Part shown: positions 21,030 to 32,800 of the stretch, piece after piece
Layout: every line of letters starts with the position of its first letter
Numbering within the stretch: position 1 is the first letter of the stretch
Assembly: GCA_034620365.1 (NCBI GenBank)
Contig: JAQGEQ010000380.1
Coordinates: 1,612,001-1,676,000, forward strand
DNA: 64,000 bases
Origin: Pegea sp. RAD2-039
Lineage: Eukaryota > Chordata > Thaliacea > Salpida > Salpidae
Direction of reading: 5' to 3'
Made by a program: the position numbers and the translations under genes
The notes under the pieces: generated by a model
What the model was told of the DNA's origin: nothing
Databases searched by the model: none
Seen by the model: the letters and a program-made list of their open reading frames with translations, nothing else

Positions 21030-22687
21030 ATGACAAGATCTTTTTTGTGGATCAGATCTTCTGCCTTGCAATGTTGGAAAACTTTCCATTGGAGAGATGT
21101 ATCCGGGAGAAGCTTCCATAAGAGCTGCTCCCTCCATGGCAAAGTTGTTCCCTTCAAACTTTCTGATATTGGTGAAGGAATTAAAGAGGTTGAGTTGAAG
21201 GAATGGTTTATATCAGCTGATGAAGAAGTCTCACAATTTGATGATATCTGTGAGGTACGTAGAAGATTCTTGATGATTCTAGTCACTAATTTGCTTCCAG
21301 GTTCAAAGTGATAAAGCCTCAGTGACAATCACAAGCAGATTTGATGGGATAGTCCGTAAACTTTATTATTCAGTTGGTGATGTAGCCCAAGTTGGTGACC
21401 CACTTGTGGATATTGAAGTTGAGGGTAAGATCTTGAAGTGGAAGATCAACAATTGAAGATCAAATCATCAGGTGAATCAGATGAAAGTCAAACATCTTCT
21501 CCAACTGCTCCTAAGCAACCTCCAGCTGCTCCTGAGCAATCTCCAGCTGCTCCTGAGCAATCTCCAGCTGTTGCTAAGCAACCAGCTATTGAACAACCTT
21601 CTGTTCACAAGTCACTAGCGACACCTGCTGTTCGACATTTGGCCAAAACCAACAGCCTCGACATCAACAAGATTTTTGTGAGTTTATCATCTTCTTCATT
21701 TTCTTGATCTTCATCTCTTTTATCTTCAGGGAAGCGGACAAGATGGCCGCGTGCTCAAAGAAGATGTTTGGAAGATCATTCAACAAGATGAAGTCATCAC
21801 TTCCACACAGCAGCCAATGAGCGTCGAAGATCGCGTCGAAAAGGTCAAAGGAATCCGCAAAGCGATGTGGTCGTCCATGACAACGTCGCTGACCATTCCG
21901 CACTTCGGCTACGACGATGAGTATGACGTCACTAAGCTTGTCGCGGTTCGTAAGAGCCTGAAGGATGAAACGAAGCGCTTGTTAGGCCGAAAAATCTCTT
22001 TTCTGCCCTTCATCCTCAAAGCTACTTCGTTGGCTTTGCTGGAGTATCCGATCTTAAACGCTCATATCGACGTTGATAATGAATCAATTATTTACAAGGT
22101 TCGGGATAAAACTTGATTGTTGGCGGGAAATTGAAGCTTAAATCCCCGCAGGCACATCACAATATCGGCATTGCGGTCGATAGTGAATATGGTTTGCTGC
22201 TTCCGTGTGTGAAGGAAGTAGAAACGATGAGTGTGATAGAGATCGCGGAAGAACTTGCGCGACTACAGAAGAACGCTTCTGACAACAAACTCTCGCCTTC
22301 CGATATGAGCGGAGGAACCTTCAGTCTTTCCAACATCGGATCTGTCAGTAGAAACTTCGCGCGTTTCTTGCCGCTCTTTTCATTTTATTTTTTAGATTGG
22401 CGGAACCTACGCGCGCCCCGTCATTTTCTCGCCCCAAGTAGCTATCGGTGCAATCGGAAAGATTCAGGTGAGTCTTGTCTTCTGTTGTGTGACGTCATCG
22501 CCTGATCTTCATCTTCCAGACTTTACCGAGATTCGATCGTAACGGAGATGTTGTGAGAAGAGACTTAATGTGCCTTAGTTGGTCAGCTGATCATCGCGTA
22601 ATAGAAGGAGCCACGATGTCCCGATTCTCTAATGTCATCAAGAGCTATCTGGAGAATCCTGAGCAGATGTTACTTCATCTGAAATGA
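21030..22687 (+). CDS. DBT: branched-chain alpha-keto acid dehydrogenase E2 (lipoamide acyltransferase)
   Basis: DBT forms the 24-mer core of the mitochondrial complex that decarboxylates keto acids of Leu, Ile and Val and moves the acyl group to CoA. It is spliced, with several introns of only about 50 nt. In order: a basic presequence ([17 protein letters not shown]); a lipoyl domain ([20 protein letters not shown] ... [16 protein letters not shown], with the lipoyl-Lys in DKA); a Pro/Ala/Gln linker ([16 protein letters not shown]); the E3/E1-binding domain ([27 protein letters not shown]); and the acyltransferase domain ([19 protein letters not shown] ... [51 protein letters not shown]). 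The catalytic motif reads [19 protein letters not shown], with Glu where E2 enzymes have Asp (HxxxDG). A 53-nt intron (starting at about 22101) must be removed to join IIYK to AHHN. Last gene of the cluster. Confidence 0.93.
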
Positions 22688-22689
22688 TC

Positions 22690-25360
22690 CCTGCATCTAA
22701 ATCACAATCTTATTTTAACCATGTATACATCACTTTGTGATATCTTGTGAACTTTTTATCTATTTCCTCATTTAACTGTTCATCATCTGGGTGACTAAAG
22801 TACTGATCTTTTAGTTGATAGCTGATTATTTTTATCAACATTTTCACCGGTTTTATTTCCATGTGACAAATGGAATCTGTGCTTTTAAATGTTTTATATA
22901 AAGTTATTTAATATAAAATTATAATAATTATGGTTTAGTCGCTTGAAATAAAACAATATTTTTAAATGTTGAATTGAAATTGCTTCAAAAATTTCGATGA
23001 AATGATAAAAAATCAAATAATTAATAAAACACAAACTTACTCGAAAAATCCTTTTACAAAACCTTCCCAAATAATGATCATCTTCAAACAAATGATTACA
23101 GCAAATAGTTGGAAACATTGTTTTACTTTCTAGATAGCCTACTTGAAATTGAAACAGTTTTGTATGCCAAAAAACATTTGATTATTTGCAAGAGTCACAA
23201 CAATCTATTGTAATCTGTGTGAGAAAATAACATGCTTAAAACTTGATGATTTAAAAACTGATGCCTTTGGTACAAATTCATTTGTTAGTTACATATACAT
23301 TCACAGAATACGAGAAGAAAACGAACTCCATTCGCCCACAACATCCCAGCAGAAGCTCTGCCTATAAAATAATTTTTTTGAGATTCTCTGAAAAATTTGG
23401 TTTATAGATTTATATAGAACAAATGCTCTCAGGAATGATTTTTTTTAATGGCTAGTGAGCTTTACTGATCAAGTTTTCAAGTTAAGCTAAGTAGCTTTGA
23501 TTTTAGATGTTTTATAAGAATTAAAAACTTATTTCTGTTAAAATACAAGGCTAATGAATTAAAATGTGGTGATTGCAATCTTAAGATATTTTATTTATAA
23601 TCTAAAGCAACATTACGTTTTCAGTAACGCACTAAACTGTAAAGTAATTCAAAAAAGTAAATCTTGAGATAACAACAGACAAACACATTTTTTTGATCTG
23701 ATTTTTTTATAAACTATAAGATCATTAACTATCAAATATTTCTGCTTAAATTAATTTCAAACTACAATAAAAATTGTTTACAAATAAATAGTTTAATTAA
23801 GCAAGGTTTAATTTAAACAAACCACCAGTCAAAAGAAATTACGATTGCGTGACCCTAAAATTAATTTTTTAAATTTCTTATTAATATTCTAAATATTTTT
23901 TTAACTTATTTACATTAATACAAAAACAAAATTTGTGGGTTTCCTGACATTTGACAAATCGAAGAAACAGCTGGATTTAAAATTTGAATTTAGCTTCTTT
24001 TACTCTTAACAAAATTTGATGTTTCATAGCAACTAGAGTCGTTTTTATAAATAAAACCAACATTTTTAAATTTTTGTTAAATTTTCATTCACAAAATATT
24101 TCTAAAGATAACATGTTTGTTTTTTTATTGAAAAGAACTTTTCATTTAGCAACAAATCGCTAAGTCAAACTTGTAAAATACTCTGACGACAAATCTTAGT
24201 TTTTAAACAGTTTTTCGATTCACTGCAATAAATTTGCTCTGTACAACTTTCATAAAACTTATTAAAATTTATGATAATTTTTCTTTAAAAATATTTGATT
24301 GATTTAAACGTTTGAATTGCTTTATTGTAGTGGTTTACTTCTAAGGCTTTATGTTCTTAAAAATTCATACCAGTTTATTGTTTAGTTTTATAAGACTATA
24401 CAATTATTTAAATAACTTAGTTATCAGTCATTTGCTAGAGTTTTTTTTCAACTTTTTTTGATAAATTTGTTTTTTATTTTATATTAAACTAAAGTTATTT
24501 ATATTGAATTATATTGTACAATTTTTTAAACTCTTAGTCTATATATTTATCTTAACTATCTATAATTATAATTTTCACATATAAAATATTTCAATTTATA
24601 TATAAATTAATTGCTAAAATATGTTTCAATCTTTTTTGTCAAAAAAGATTTAATTTAAAAAATTATTAATCTAAGAAAGACTTGAAGATCAATAATTTAA
24701 TTTCTTTTATTTGGCTTAGAATTATTATTACTACAATTATAACTGTTATTTAATGTTTTTTTACCTCTTTTTTTGTAAATTTATATTATTTTCAGCTTAT
24801 AAATCAAACATGTGTACCAATCTGTAGACTGGAAAAATTAATCTAGTCTAATAAGGCAATAATTATTTCAAGGAAGTTTTTAATCTTGAAAAGCTTTTTT
24901 TCAAAGATTTTTAATGAGCTTGAGATTATGAGCTTGTTAATAATTGATAATAAAGCTTCAAACAAAAGCTTCTAGAAGTTTTTGTCAGCCAACAAAATAA
25001 ATTGCTTATACAAATAAGCTGGTTTAAGAAAATATTTTATTACTTTAATTGGAAATTAGTTTTTTTTCTAGCTAATATTTTAAAAAAAGGTTTATATTCA
25101 CTAGGTTGTAGTATTTTTTATTGCCTTAGGCAGTTTGATGTTTTTAATTAAGATGTTTTTATTTTGTTTTATTTTATTTTTTTAATTGTAGAGCTATTAG
25201 GTCTTGTTAAAGTCTAGTTAAAATTCTTTATACATTTTATATGTTGAATTTTAAATCAAAATTTTAATAGCTTCATTTAACCAAACAATAATAATCTTTT
25301 AGAACTTTTGTTGAATAAGGGATTTTATAAAATTAAATAAAATTTAGGAAAATGTTTTGA
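22690..25360. other. AT-rich intergenic stretch
   Basis: About 2.7 kb between DBT and LCA5 with no gene, RNA or ordered repeat that I can support. It presumably contains the cleavage/polyadenylation region of the cluster and the LCA5 promoter. Confidence 0.4.
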
Positions 25361-25370
25361 CCAAATAAAA

Positions 25371-28226
25371 ATGAATCGAAAGAATCGAACTTCTCACTTT
25401 ACACCTTCTCATGATTCTGATTACTCAGATGATTTTGATGCCAAAAATGATTCTGATTATTCAGACTATAGTTCTAAGAGGTATGTTTGTTTCAATTTAA
25501 TTGTTTCAGGAAAACAATTAAAGATATTTTTGTATTTAACTAAATTTAAATTGTTTGTAAATTGAAATTTTTATTTATTAAACTGTTTAAATCTTTATTA
25601 ATTTTAAATTTTAAGTTTCAAGAAAGTTGTTTATGTTTGTAGATCTGCAAACACAATCAGAAGTGATGATACTTTTCTAACAACTCCAACAACAGTGAAA
25701 AGTGAAATATCTCCACAAAACAAAAAGAAAAATAAATTCAATCAACAAAGTAAGAGATCCAGAAGTCTTTCTAATCAAGCAAAACCATTCCCTGCAAGAG
25801 TGAGTCTTATCTTTGTATCGAAAGATGTAAAAAAGGAACTTCTTAACAGAATAACGTTCAACAACGAGTGGTTTCTGCTCGAAAAAATCGAATCAATCAA
25901 CTTTATAATGAAATGAACGAGATGAGAAGTAAAGTTGAAGAACTGAACAAAGAAAACCGTCTTCTGAAGACACTACAGTATCGGCAGGTAACTTCATCAT
26001 CTACTTTTTGAGGAACTTATTATTTTGAAGTGATGTGCAGAGTAAAGCCTTGAGGAAATTAGAAGATACCGAGAACGATCTTCCAAGATTAATCTCTCGT
26101 CATATGGAGGAGCAAAGAATCTTAAAAATGAGATTAAGAAAGAGCAAAGAACGAGAACGATCCCTTGGTTGGTGAGAAGAAAATGAAAGATGATTGAACA
26201 AAAATTGAATTTTGTGCTTAGAGAACCGAATTAAGATCAGCGATGAGAAGCGGCTGAAATCAGAAAGTCAACTAAATAAGTATAAGAAGCTCGCTGAAGA
26301 TCAGAGTTTGGTTGAAAGATCTCAGTTAAGTCGGAGTCTTTCTGAAGTACAAGATAAACTGTTTGAAGTTGAACGAATGAACGAGGTTTGGAAAACAGCT
26401 GATGTTGGTAATAGATTGCTCACGTGGTTTGTTGTAGGATTTGAAACGGAATCTTCAACTGAATTCTCAAAGTTATTCGCGACAGATTCGAAGATGTGAA
26501 AGCAAACATCATCAAACTAAACTAGAGTTGCAGCAGATGAAAGATAATTGCCGAAACTTGCAAATTAGGTTAAAAGTAAGTTAGATGAAGATCAATACAA
26601 GACATACTCTAAATATTATTTGAAGGAAAAAGAACGACAATTAGATGTGAGTAATATCTATTCACTACGGAGCAGTAAAAGCGAGAAATTAGAAACAAGT
26701 ATGTTGACACCAGTAACCAGTAACCACACAACACCTCGAAAAGTCGAGAAGGAAACGTCACCAGCTTCGATACTAGCAGCGATGCCATCTCAACAACCTT
26801 CAGTTCAAATATCACCAGAAAAAGATCAGTCTCTTTCAATCTCTCAACTGGAAGCTTCACCTCTTCCTTCAGTCGTAGATTCTGCATCAAGAGGTGGTTG
26901 TGATTAGATGATCTTCTTCTTTAAAAGTCTTTTCAACTTCAGATGAGAAGTTGAACAAATCGAATCGACCAATCTTCGTTACTGAGACTTCCGCTCTTTC
27001 TCAATCTACAAATCTTGATCTTAATCCGAAGATAGTGGTTGAAGAGCAGCGCAAAGATTCTCCTCATCCTAATCCTAAAGATCTTCGAGCTAAGACTGAA
27101 TTAAACATCCAGGAGACTCAAAATCAACAAGCAGAATCTCTTCTCTTTAGTGAGTTGCTTGACGATGTTTCCGTTTCTATAGCAACCAACAAATGTTTTC
27201 AGGTGATCTGTCAATCAAAGAAGATGTTGCTACTATTGATGTGGCTCCTGTAGAGGTAACCTCTTCTTCCTTGCAATCTCATTACTTCATTTATGATCTT
27301 TATCATCAGTCAGAAGATGATAAACATAAGAAACGGATGTTGCTAGCTCGTATGCGAGAGATTGATTCGAAAGATGCTCGCGATCAAAAAAGTCCTGAAG
27401 CGTTGAAACTATCAGCTAAAAAAGAAGCTTCTGATTTGAAGGTGAAAAATGGCCTGACGCCAGTTTGGCGTGAAACTCGCAGAACAGTTAGACAGCGTCA
27501 ACTAGTGAGAGACATCTTTGTGACGTCACCTGATCACGTGGATAGTGGTGAGGTCATCACGAGTTATAGTGTTGAGAGTAGAAAGTCGAGAAAGAACCTA
27601 GTGGGTGGTGATGTGGTTGTTCATGTGATCATCTTCATCTTCTTCATCTGCAGATTGAGAATCTTCATCAAGGTCTTCCATCAGAATTGACATTTGGTGA
27701 ATATTCTCCTTCAATCCAAAGATCTGCTAATCGAGGTTTGATTCTAATCTTTATTTCGCTTCCTCTTCATCATCCTCATCTTTCAGATCGTCCCAAATTA
27801 AAACGCGAAAAAATCGCCGATAACCATGACAACAACGATGACGTCATCTTCGATTTAGAGAGCGGAAAGCAAAATAAAAAAAGTGAAAAACTTCTTACTC
27901 AGTTATTTGGGGAACAAGCGTTGCAGGTTGGTTTCCTTGGCAACGATTTTGAAAGCAACGCGACTTCTTTGGTTTTCAGACTACCAAGTCGTCATCTCAG
28001 TTAAAAGAAGAGCAAACATATGATGGTTACCCTTGGGAACGAAATGTTCAACTTTCTCGAGGTAAAAAACCCCAAAATTCAATCAGATTACTTCATTTCC
28101 TTGTTGCTAGTAGCAACTGATATCAATAACGGGAATGGTGACGTCACTTCCTCGATACGCAAGAAATCATCGTCTCGTTCACTACGTATGCCAATTGATG
28201 ATGATATTGAAGAACTCATCTTGTGA
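25371..28226 (+). CDS. LCA5: lebercilin, ciliary coiled-coil protein
   Basis: Lebercilin sits at the ciliary base and along the axoneme and interacts with intraflagellar transport proteins; human LCA5 loss causes retinal dystrophy. The gene has many short introns. The N-terminal exon is Ser/Asp-rich (HDSDYSDDFDAKNDSDYSD). Splicing 25800 to about 25853 gives QQRVVSARKNRINQLYNEMN, then KVEELNKENRLLKTLQYRQ, ALRKLEDTENDLPRLISRHM and RKSKERERSLG, matching the conserved lebercilin coiled coil (QRVLSARLHKINELKNEL, ENQFLKQLQLRH, NLPQIMAKHQNEV, LRKSQEKERTL). Further on, KEKERQLDVSNIYSLR matches KEKDRELEIKNIYSHR, and FGEYSPSIQRSANRGRPKL corresponds to a second conserved block. The end is DDDIEELIL then TGA. 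The region is richer in G+C than its surroundings and carries four TGACGTCA palindromes in its 3' half. Internal exon borders are approximate. Confidence 0.85.
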
Positions 28227-28229
28227 CGT

Positions 28230-29840
28230 CACAAATAATCTTTAGTTTATGGATGCATCTAAAGGACTTTGAGATTTTCTTCATCATTTCTTGATCCTCA
28301 AAATTTTCCTACTTTTATCTTTATTTCCTCTTGATCTTCATCACTTAGTGGCTCTTATCTTTTTCCTCTTCATCACATCCTGATATTTCCAAACTCTTAT
28401 CCTCATCTTCTGCTCCTTATCACATCTCATCCTCATCACCTCCGTCCACATAATTTTCTTATACAATTGTTTGATAAATTTTATGCATTATTTGAAGATG
28501 TTGCTGAAATAATTAAAAACACGAATTAACGATAATGAATGAAATAGAAATTAACTTGAATAATTTTATATCAACTAAATTAATTTTTTAATTGTTTCTA
28601 ATTAAATTTTTATTAAAATAAGATCTTTTTAACGAATAATACTATGTGCAAAAGCAATAAATATATTCAATCACAAATAATTTAGTTTTTATCACACACA
28701 CTAAATAAATCCAACTAAACAAGTAAAATGTTGATTATTAAGAGCTTTACAACCACAACATCTAAACTATTACATTTGTAAATCAAGTGGAATTGATCCA
28801 ACATAGACGTTTTGAACGAAAAAAGCTTTAAAAATTGTTAAAGTTCTTATTTACTTTTAATAAATATTTAAACAATTTCCTAGAGTTCAGCTTGCTGCAA
28901 TTTAATTTATTTTTCTAATTACTTTTTGTACGATTCATTTACCGATAGTACTTGCTGTTGAGAACAAATAAGTTCTTACAAGTCATAATTTTCACATAAA
29001 TTTTTACAAGTCTGTGTTTTTGTTAGTTTTTTTACTTTTAAGCTGGTATTTAAAGCTGTGTTAGTAGGCTTAATATATACAATCAGGCCTTGATTCAAAT
29101 TGTGTTCTCTTGCAAGAATTAAATCAGATTTGCTAAATGGAACTATTTCATGATTTATCAAGGTACAAGAAGATAGTGTCTGTCTGGAGTTGAAAGTTAT
29201 TGCTTGTGTTTTTTCACTATATAAGAAATTAGAACTGAATTTATATTACCTATTCACTTAATTTCAGCCAACATCAATATTAATAAAATAATTTAGATTC
29301 TTAACAAGCTAATTTGTACATGAAGATATCGATTAATCAAAAGTATCATCGATTTTCATCAATTCCTGTTGAGCTAACTGGTTGAAACTAGTATTAAAGA
29401 TTAGATATTCTAATTATAGAAGTGAATCAGCAACAACCTCATCAACCTCAACTGCTAACTGATTAAAGAATTGAAATTTCCGAATAAATTTAATTTTGTG
29501 ATATATAAAAAGCTTGATCGACAATTGACTTCTTACAGCAGAAGTTGGGAGCTACATTTGAAAGCTTCTAGTGATAAATATTTACATCAGTGACCGAATA
29601 CAAACATAGAAGACACATTTCAAGAGAGGGGGTACAGAAAAGATATGAATCGCTGCATAAGATGACGAGTTGGCAAAAGATTTGAGAAAACCAGAAAATC
29701 GGGCAGCAGATTGAGTTAGGAAGAATTGAAGTAGTGAAGCGTCCCACTTGTGACAGGAATTACAAAGTCACGTGGTAGACGAAGCTGATAGAAAGAATTT
29801 AGGGAAAAGATACAAAGAAGGCCAGTTTGGTGGTTGATCA
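28230..29840. other. convergent intergenic region between LCA5 and the Slp gene
   Basis: This stretch holds the 3' UTRs of two convergent genes. 28230-28440 is C/T-rich (TCATC-type repeats) on the plus strand. The rest is AT-rich with no supported feature. Confidence 0.4.
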
Positions 29841-29843
29841 AGA

Positions 29844-32800
29844 TCACTTTCGAGATTCAATTTTGCGTAAATCAAGAAGACCCTCAATCCAGGTACCCGG
29901 AGTTGCCAGGCATTCGTCCCACATTCGTTTTTCGTGTGTGTTCGAGTCCATCCAATTGACAGGCTGGTCCAGACTTTCACCTGCGGAAACGTCATTCATT
30001 GAAATCAATGACCTCAAACTGCTGTCATCACAACCCACCTGACCCACAACCGACACGAACCCCACCGATTGGTCGAGCGGCGCCCAATTTAGGCTGGTCA
30101 AAGACCGACAACTCGAGGCAGCGATGGCGCAAGTCGACCACTTCGACGTTAGTGTAAGAGAAGAGATGGTCAAAAGCGATCTCTTGGTTGCCACTGGTGA
30201 CCGGCGACTTCTGTTTCGTCTGTCGGTAACGGTCAGGAAGGAAGTAACTGAAGATGAAAAAAGATCAGAAAGTGATGAAGATCAGGAAGTGATGAAGATC
30301 AGGAAGTGACGAAGATCAGGAAGTGATGAAGATCAGGAAGTGATGAAGATCAGGAAGTGATGAAGATCAGAAAGTGAGGAAGATCAGGAAGTGATGAAGA
30401 TCAGGAAGTGATGAAGATCAGGAAGTGATGAAGATCAGAAAGTGATGAAGATCAGGAAGTGATGAAGATCAGGAAGTGATGAAGATCAGGAAGTGATGAA
30501 GATCAGAAAGTGATAAAGATCAGCAAGTGATGAAGATCAGGAAGTGATGAAGATCAGGAAGTGATGAAGACCAGGAAGTGATGAAGATCAGGAAGTGATG
30601 AAGATCAGAAAGTGATAAAGATCAGCAAGTGACGAAGATCAGGAAGTGATGAAGATCAGAAAGTGATGAAGATCAGGAAGTGATGAAGATCAGGAAGTGA
30701 TGAAGATTAGGAAGTGATAAAGATCAGGAAGTGATGAAGATTAGAAAGTGATGAAGATCAGGAAGTGATGAAGATTAGGAAAGATGAAGATCAGGAAGTG
30801 ATAAAGATCAGGAAGTGATGAAGATTAGAAAGTGATGAAGATCAGAAAGTGATGAAGATTAGGAAGTGATGAAGATCAGGAAGTGATGAAGATCAGGAAG
30901 TGATGAAGATTAGAAAGTGATAAAGATCAGGAAGTGATAAAGATTAGGAAGTGATGAAGATCAGAAAGTGATGAAGAAGAGCAAACAAAGTCTTACCCTT
31001 TGACGAAGAGACTGATTTGTTTGCTTTTTCCTTGAAGAGGGACATTTCTTATTTTCTTCACAACTGCATCCAGTTGGCCAACATCCGAATCTGAGAGGAC
31101 CTAAGATCATAAAAAGATGATATCAACAGAAAATAAAAACTTGTTTAAATATTGAATAATTTCAGAGGTTTTGATTAATCACTAATCTTAAGAAATTGAT
31201 CTTCCTCATTTGCTACTTCAATTGTACAAAGGATCTTCTAAACTATTGATAGTTGGAAACTTTGCATCAACTTGATGAGGAGTCTTAGATGAAATAATTT
31301 GCAACAAAATCTTTTACAACCAGTGAAAGTTTTATATGAAATGTTAATTCTATTCTCAGATTATTGGTTTCAATTTCAATTTGATTAAACAAATGAAATG
31401 CGTTCAAGAAAAATAATTGACATCAAAAAGTTTCAGAAAACTCATCTAGAAGCTTCTATATATTTCACTTCATATCTTCATATGTCAACAACTTACTTTA
31501 GATCCATTTTCAGTCTGAAAGCGCAACGCAACTTCTATTTCGCCCAAATACGGAGCTATATCGCCCTATATCGCCCTGATCAGCACTCTCCCCTCCATTC
31601 GACTGCTTCGAGAAACATATGACGTCATAACCGCCATAAAGTGAGTATAATAACCTTAGGCTTGAGATCATATTCAACAGGATCAGCGTTGGAAAGATCG
31701 ACTTGATCCATATTGATGTTGATCTCTCCTAGAAACACGTTGTAGCCAACTTTATCGTGCCACACGGTCACATTAAGAGATCTTGTAGCAAGCTCTGATT
31801 CAGTGATCTTGTATCTACATCCAATCATTTAATATTTGCTTCAAAACATCAAATCTTACTTCAAATTCTCATTGTAGACTGGGTTGATGGTCTTCTTTTT
31901 GATCTTTGTTTTTCGTTTCGATGTCTTTGCTTTATCAGGCAGCAAGTAAGTTTTTACGTAACTGAAATTACAAACTGATTGAAAAAAATGAATAATTGAT
32001 AAGTACAAAATTAGTCAAAATAATAGTTGGCTGCTGGTGAGTGGGTGGGTGGATTATTAATAAAAAAAGTTTGAAGAAAACTACTCACGGGCTACAGGGC
32101 TTTTTCTCGACCATTGATAAGTCAGAACAAGATACAACTATCACATTGAGAGATCCTTTGCTATAGTTGTAAGAAAACCCAATTTGAATACTTCCACTGA
32201 CCTGGGACACAGTACTTGAAAACAAACCGCTCTTGACACTGGCCAAACTCAAAGTACTTCCAAACTTTTTCTAAAAAAAATGTTCATTCATTTCATGCAA
32301 GACATGCAAACCATCATCATCAACATATCCAACAAAATTGATCAACTTACTGGTTTTAGCAAGTTCAAACTCTGGGTACTTCCAAGATGGTTTTTGTCAG
32401 GGCCTAAAAAAAAGGAATTATGAGAACAGGTGTTTCTAGTTACATCGACCAGATCAGATATTTTGCACAAAATTTCAACAAAAACAGTAGCAGTGAAGCA
32501 AAGACTACAATTAGGAGCTTACCTCAAGTCACATTAAAATGAGATTTTATGTCTAACATCGCCACCACCATCAGCAGCAAAATAACAGCAAGCGGGCATC
32601 ATGCAGTAGTGGGTTGCTTTGTCCTGTCTCGACACAGGGTCATGCAAAGCATGCATCATATGACTAAATGAGCAGAGCAGTAATAATTACACAAAAGCAA
32701 GAATAGAAGGCATAAAAGATTGTTCTAGATTACGCGCGATATTGAAAGTTATAAATCTGTAAACATAAAGCAAAAGATTTAATGAGAAGAAGAAGCAAGT

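Larger units (their letters stand above)
17180..22687 (+). other. operon-like cluster FEN1 - GTF3A - MAIP1-like - CCDC137-like - DBT
   Basis: Five plus-strand genes follow head to tail. Distance from stop to next ATG is 101, 88, 155 and 129 nt. Each spacer has the same build: a branch-point-like CTAAY (TACTAAC near 18393 before GTF3A, GACTAAT before the MAIP1-like gene, CAACTAAAT before CCDC137-like, AACTAACCC before DBT), a pyrimidine tract, and an AG 1-20 nt before the ATG. AATAAA occurs on the plus strand only at the very end of FEN1 coding sequence; the other three spacers lack it. In animals with spliced-leader trans-splicing this is how operon genes are separated. No leader gene is in the window, so co-transcription is inferred from architecture alone. 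Confidence 0.6.

Noticed and set aside
17227..22687. Bacterial origin or contamination suggested by tight gene spacing
   Set aside because: The genes are unmistakably animal (nine-finger TFIIIA, spliced DBT), with no Shine-Dalgarno sites and with splice acceptors in the gaps.
29768..30309. Open frames on the plus strand opposite the C2B exons
   Set aside because: They are antisense to clear C2B coding sequence and resemble no protein.
30255..30980. Minisatellite as a coding repeat or CRISPR-like array
   Set aside because: The 17-bp period shifts frame each unit and stops occur in the units; there are no spacers, and it lies inside an intron with correct splice sites.
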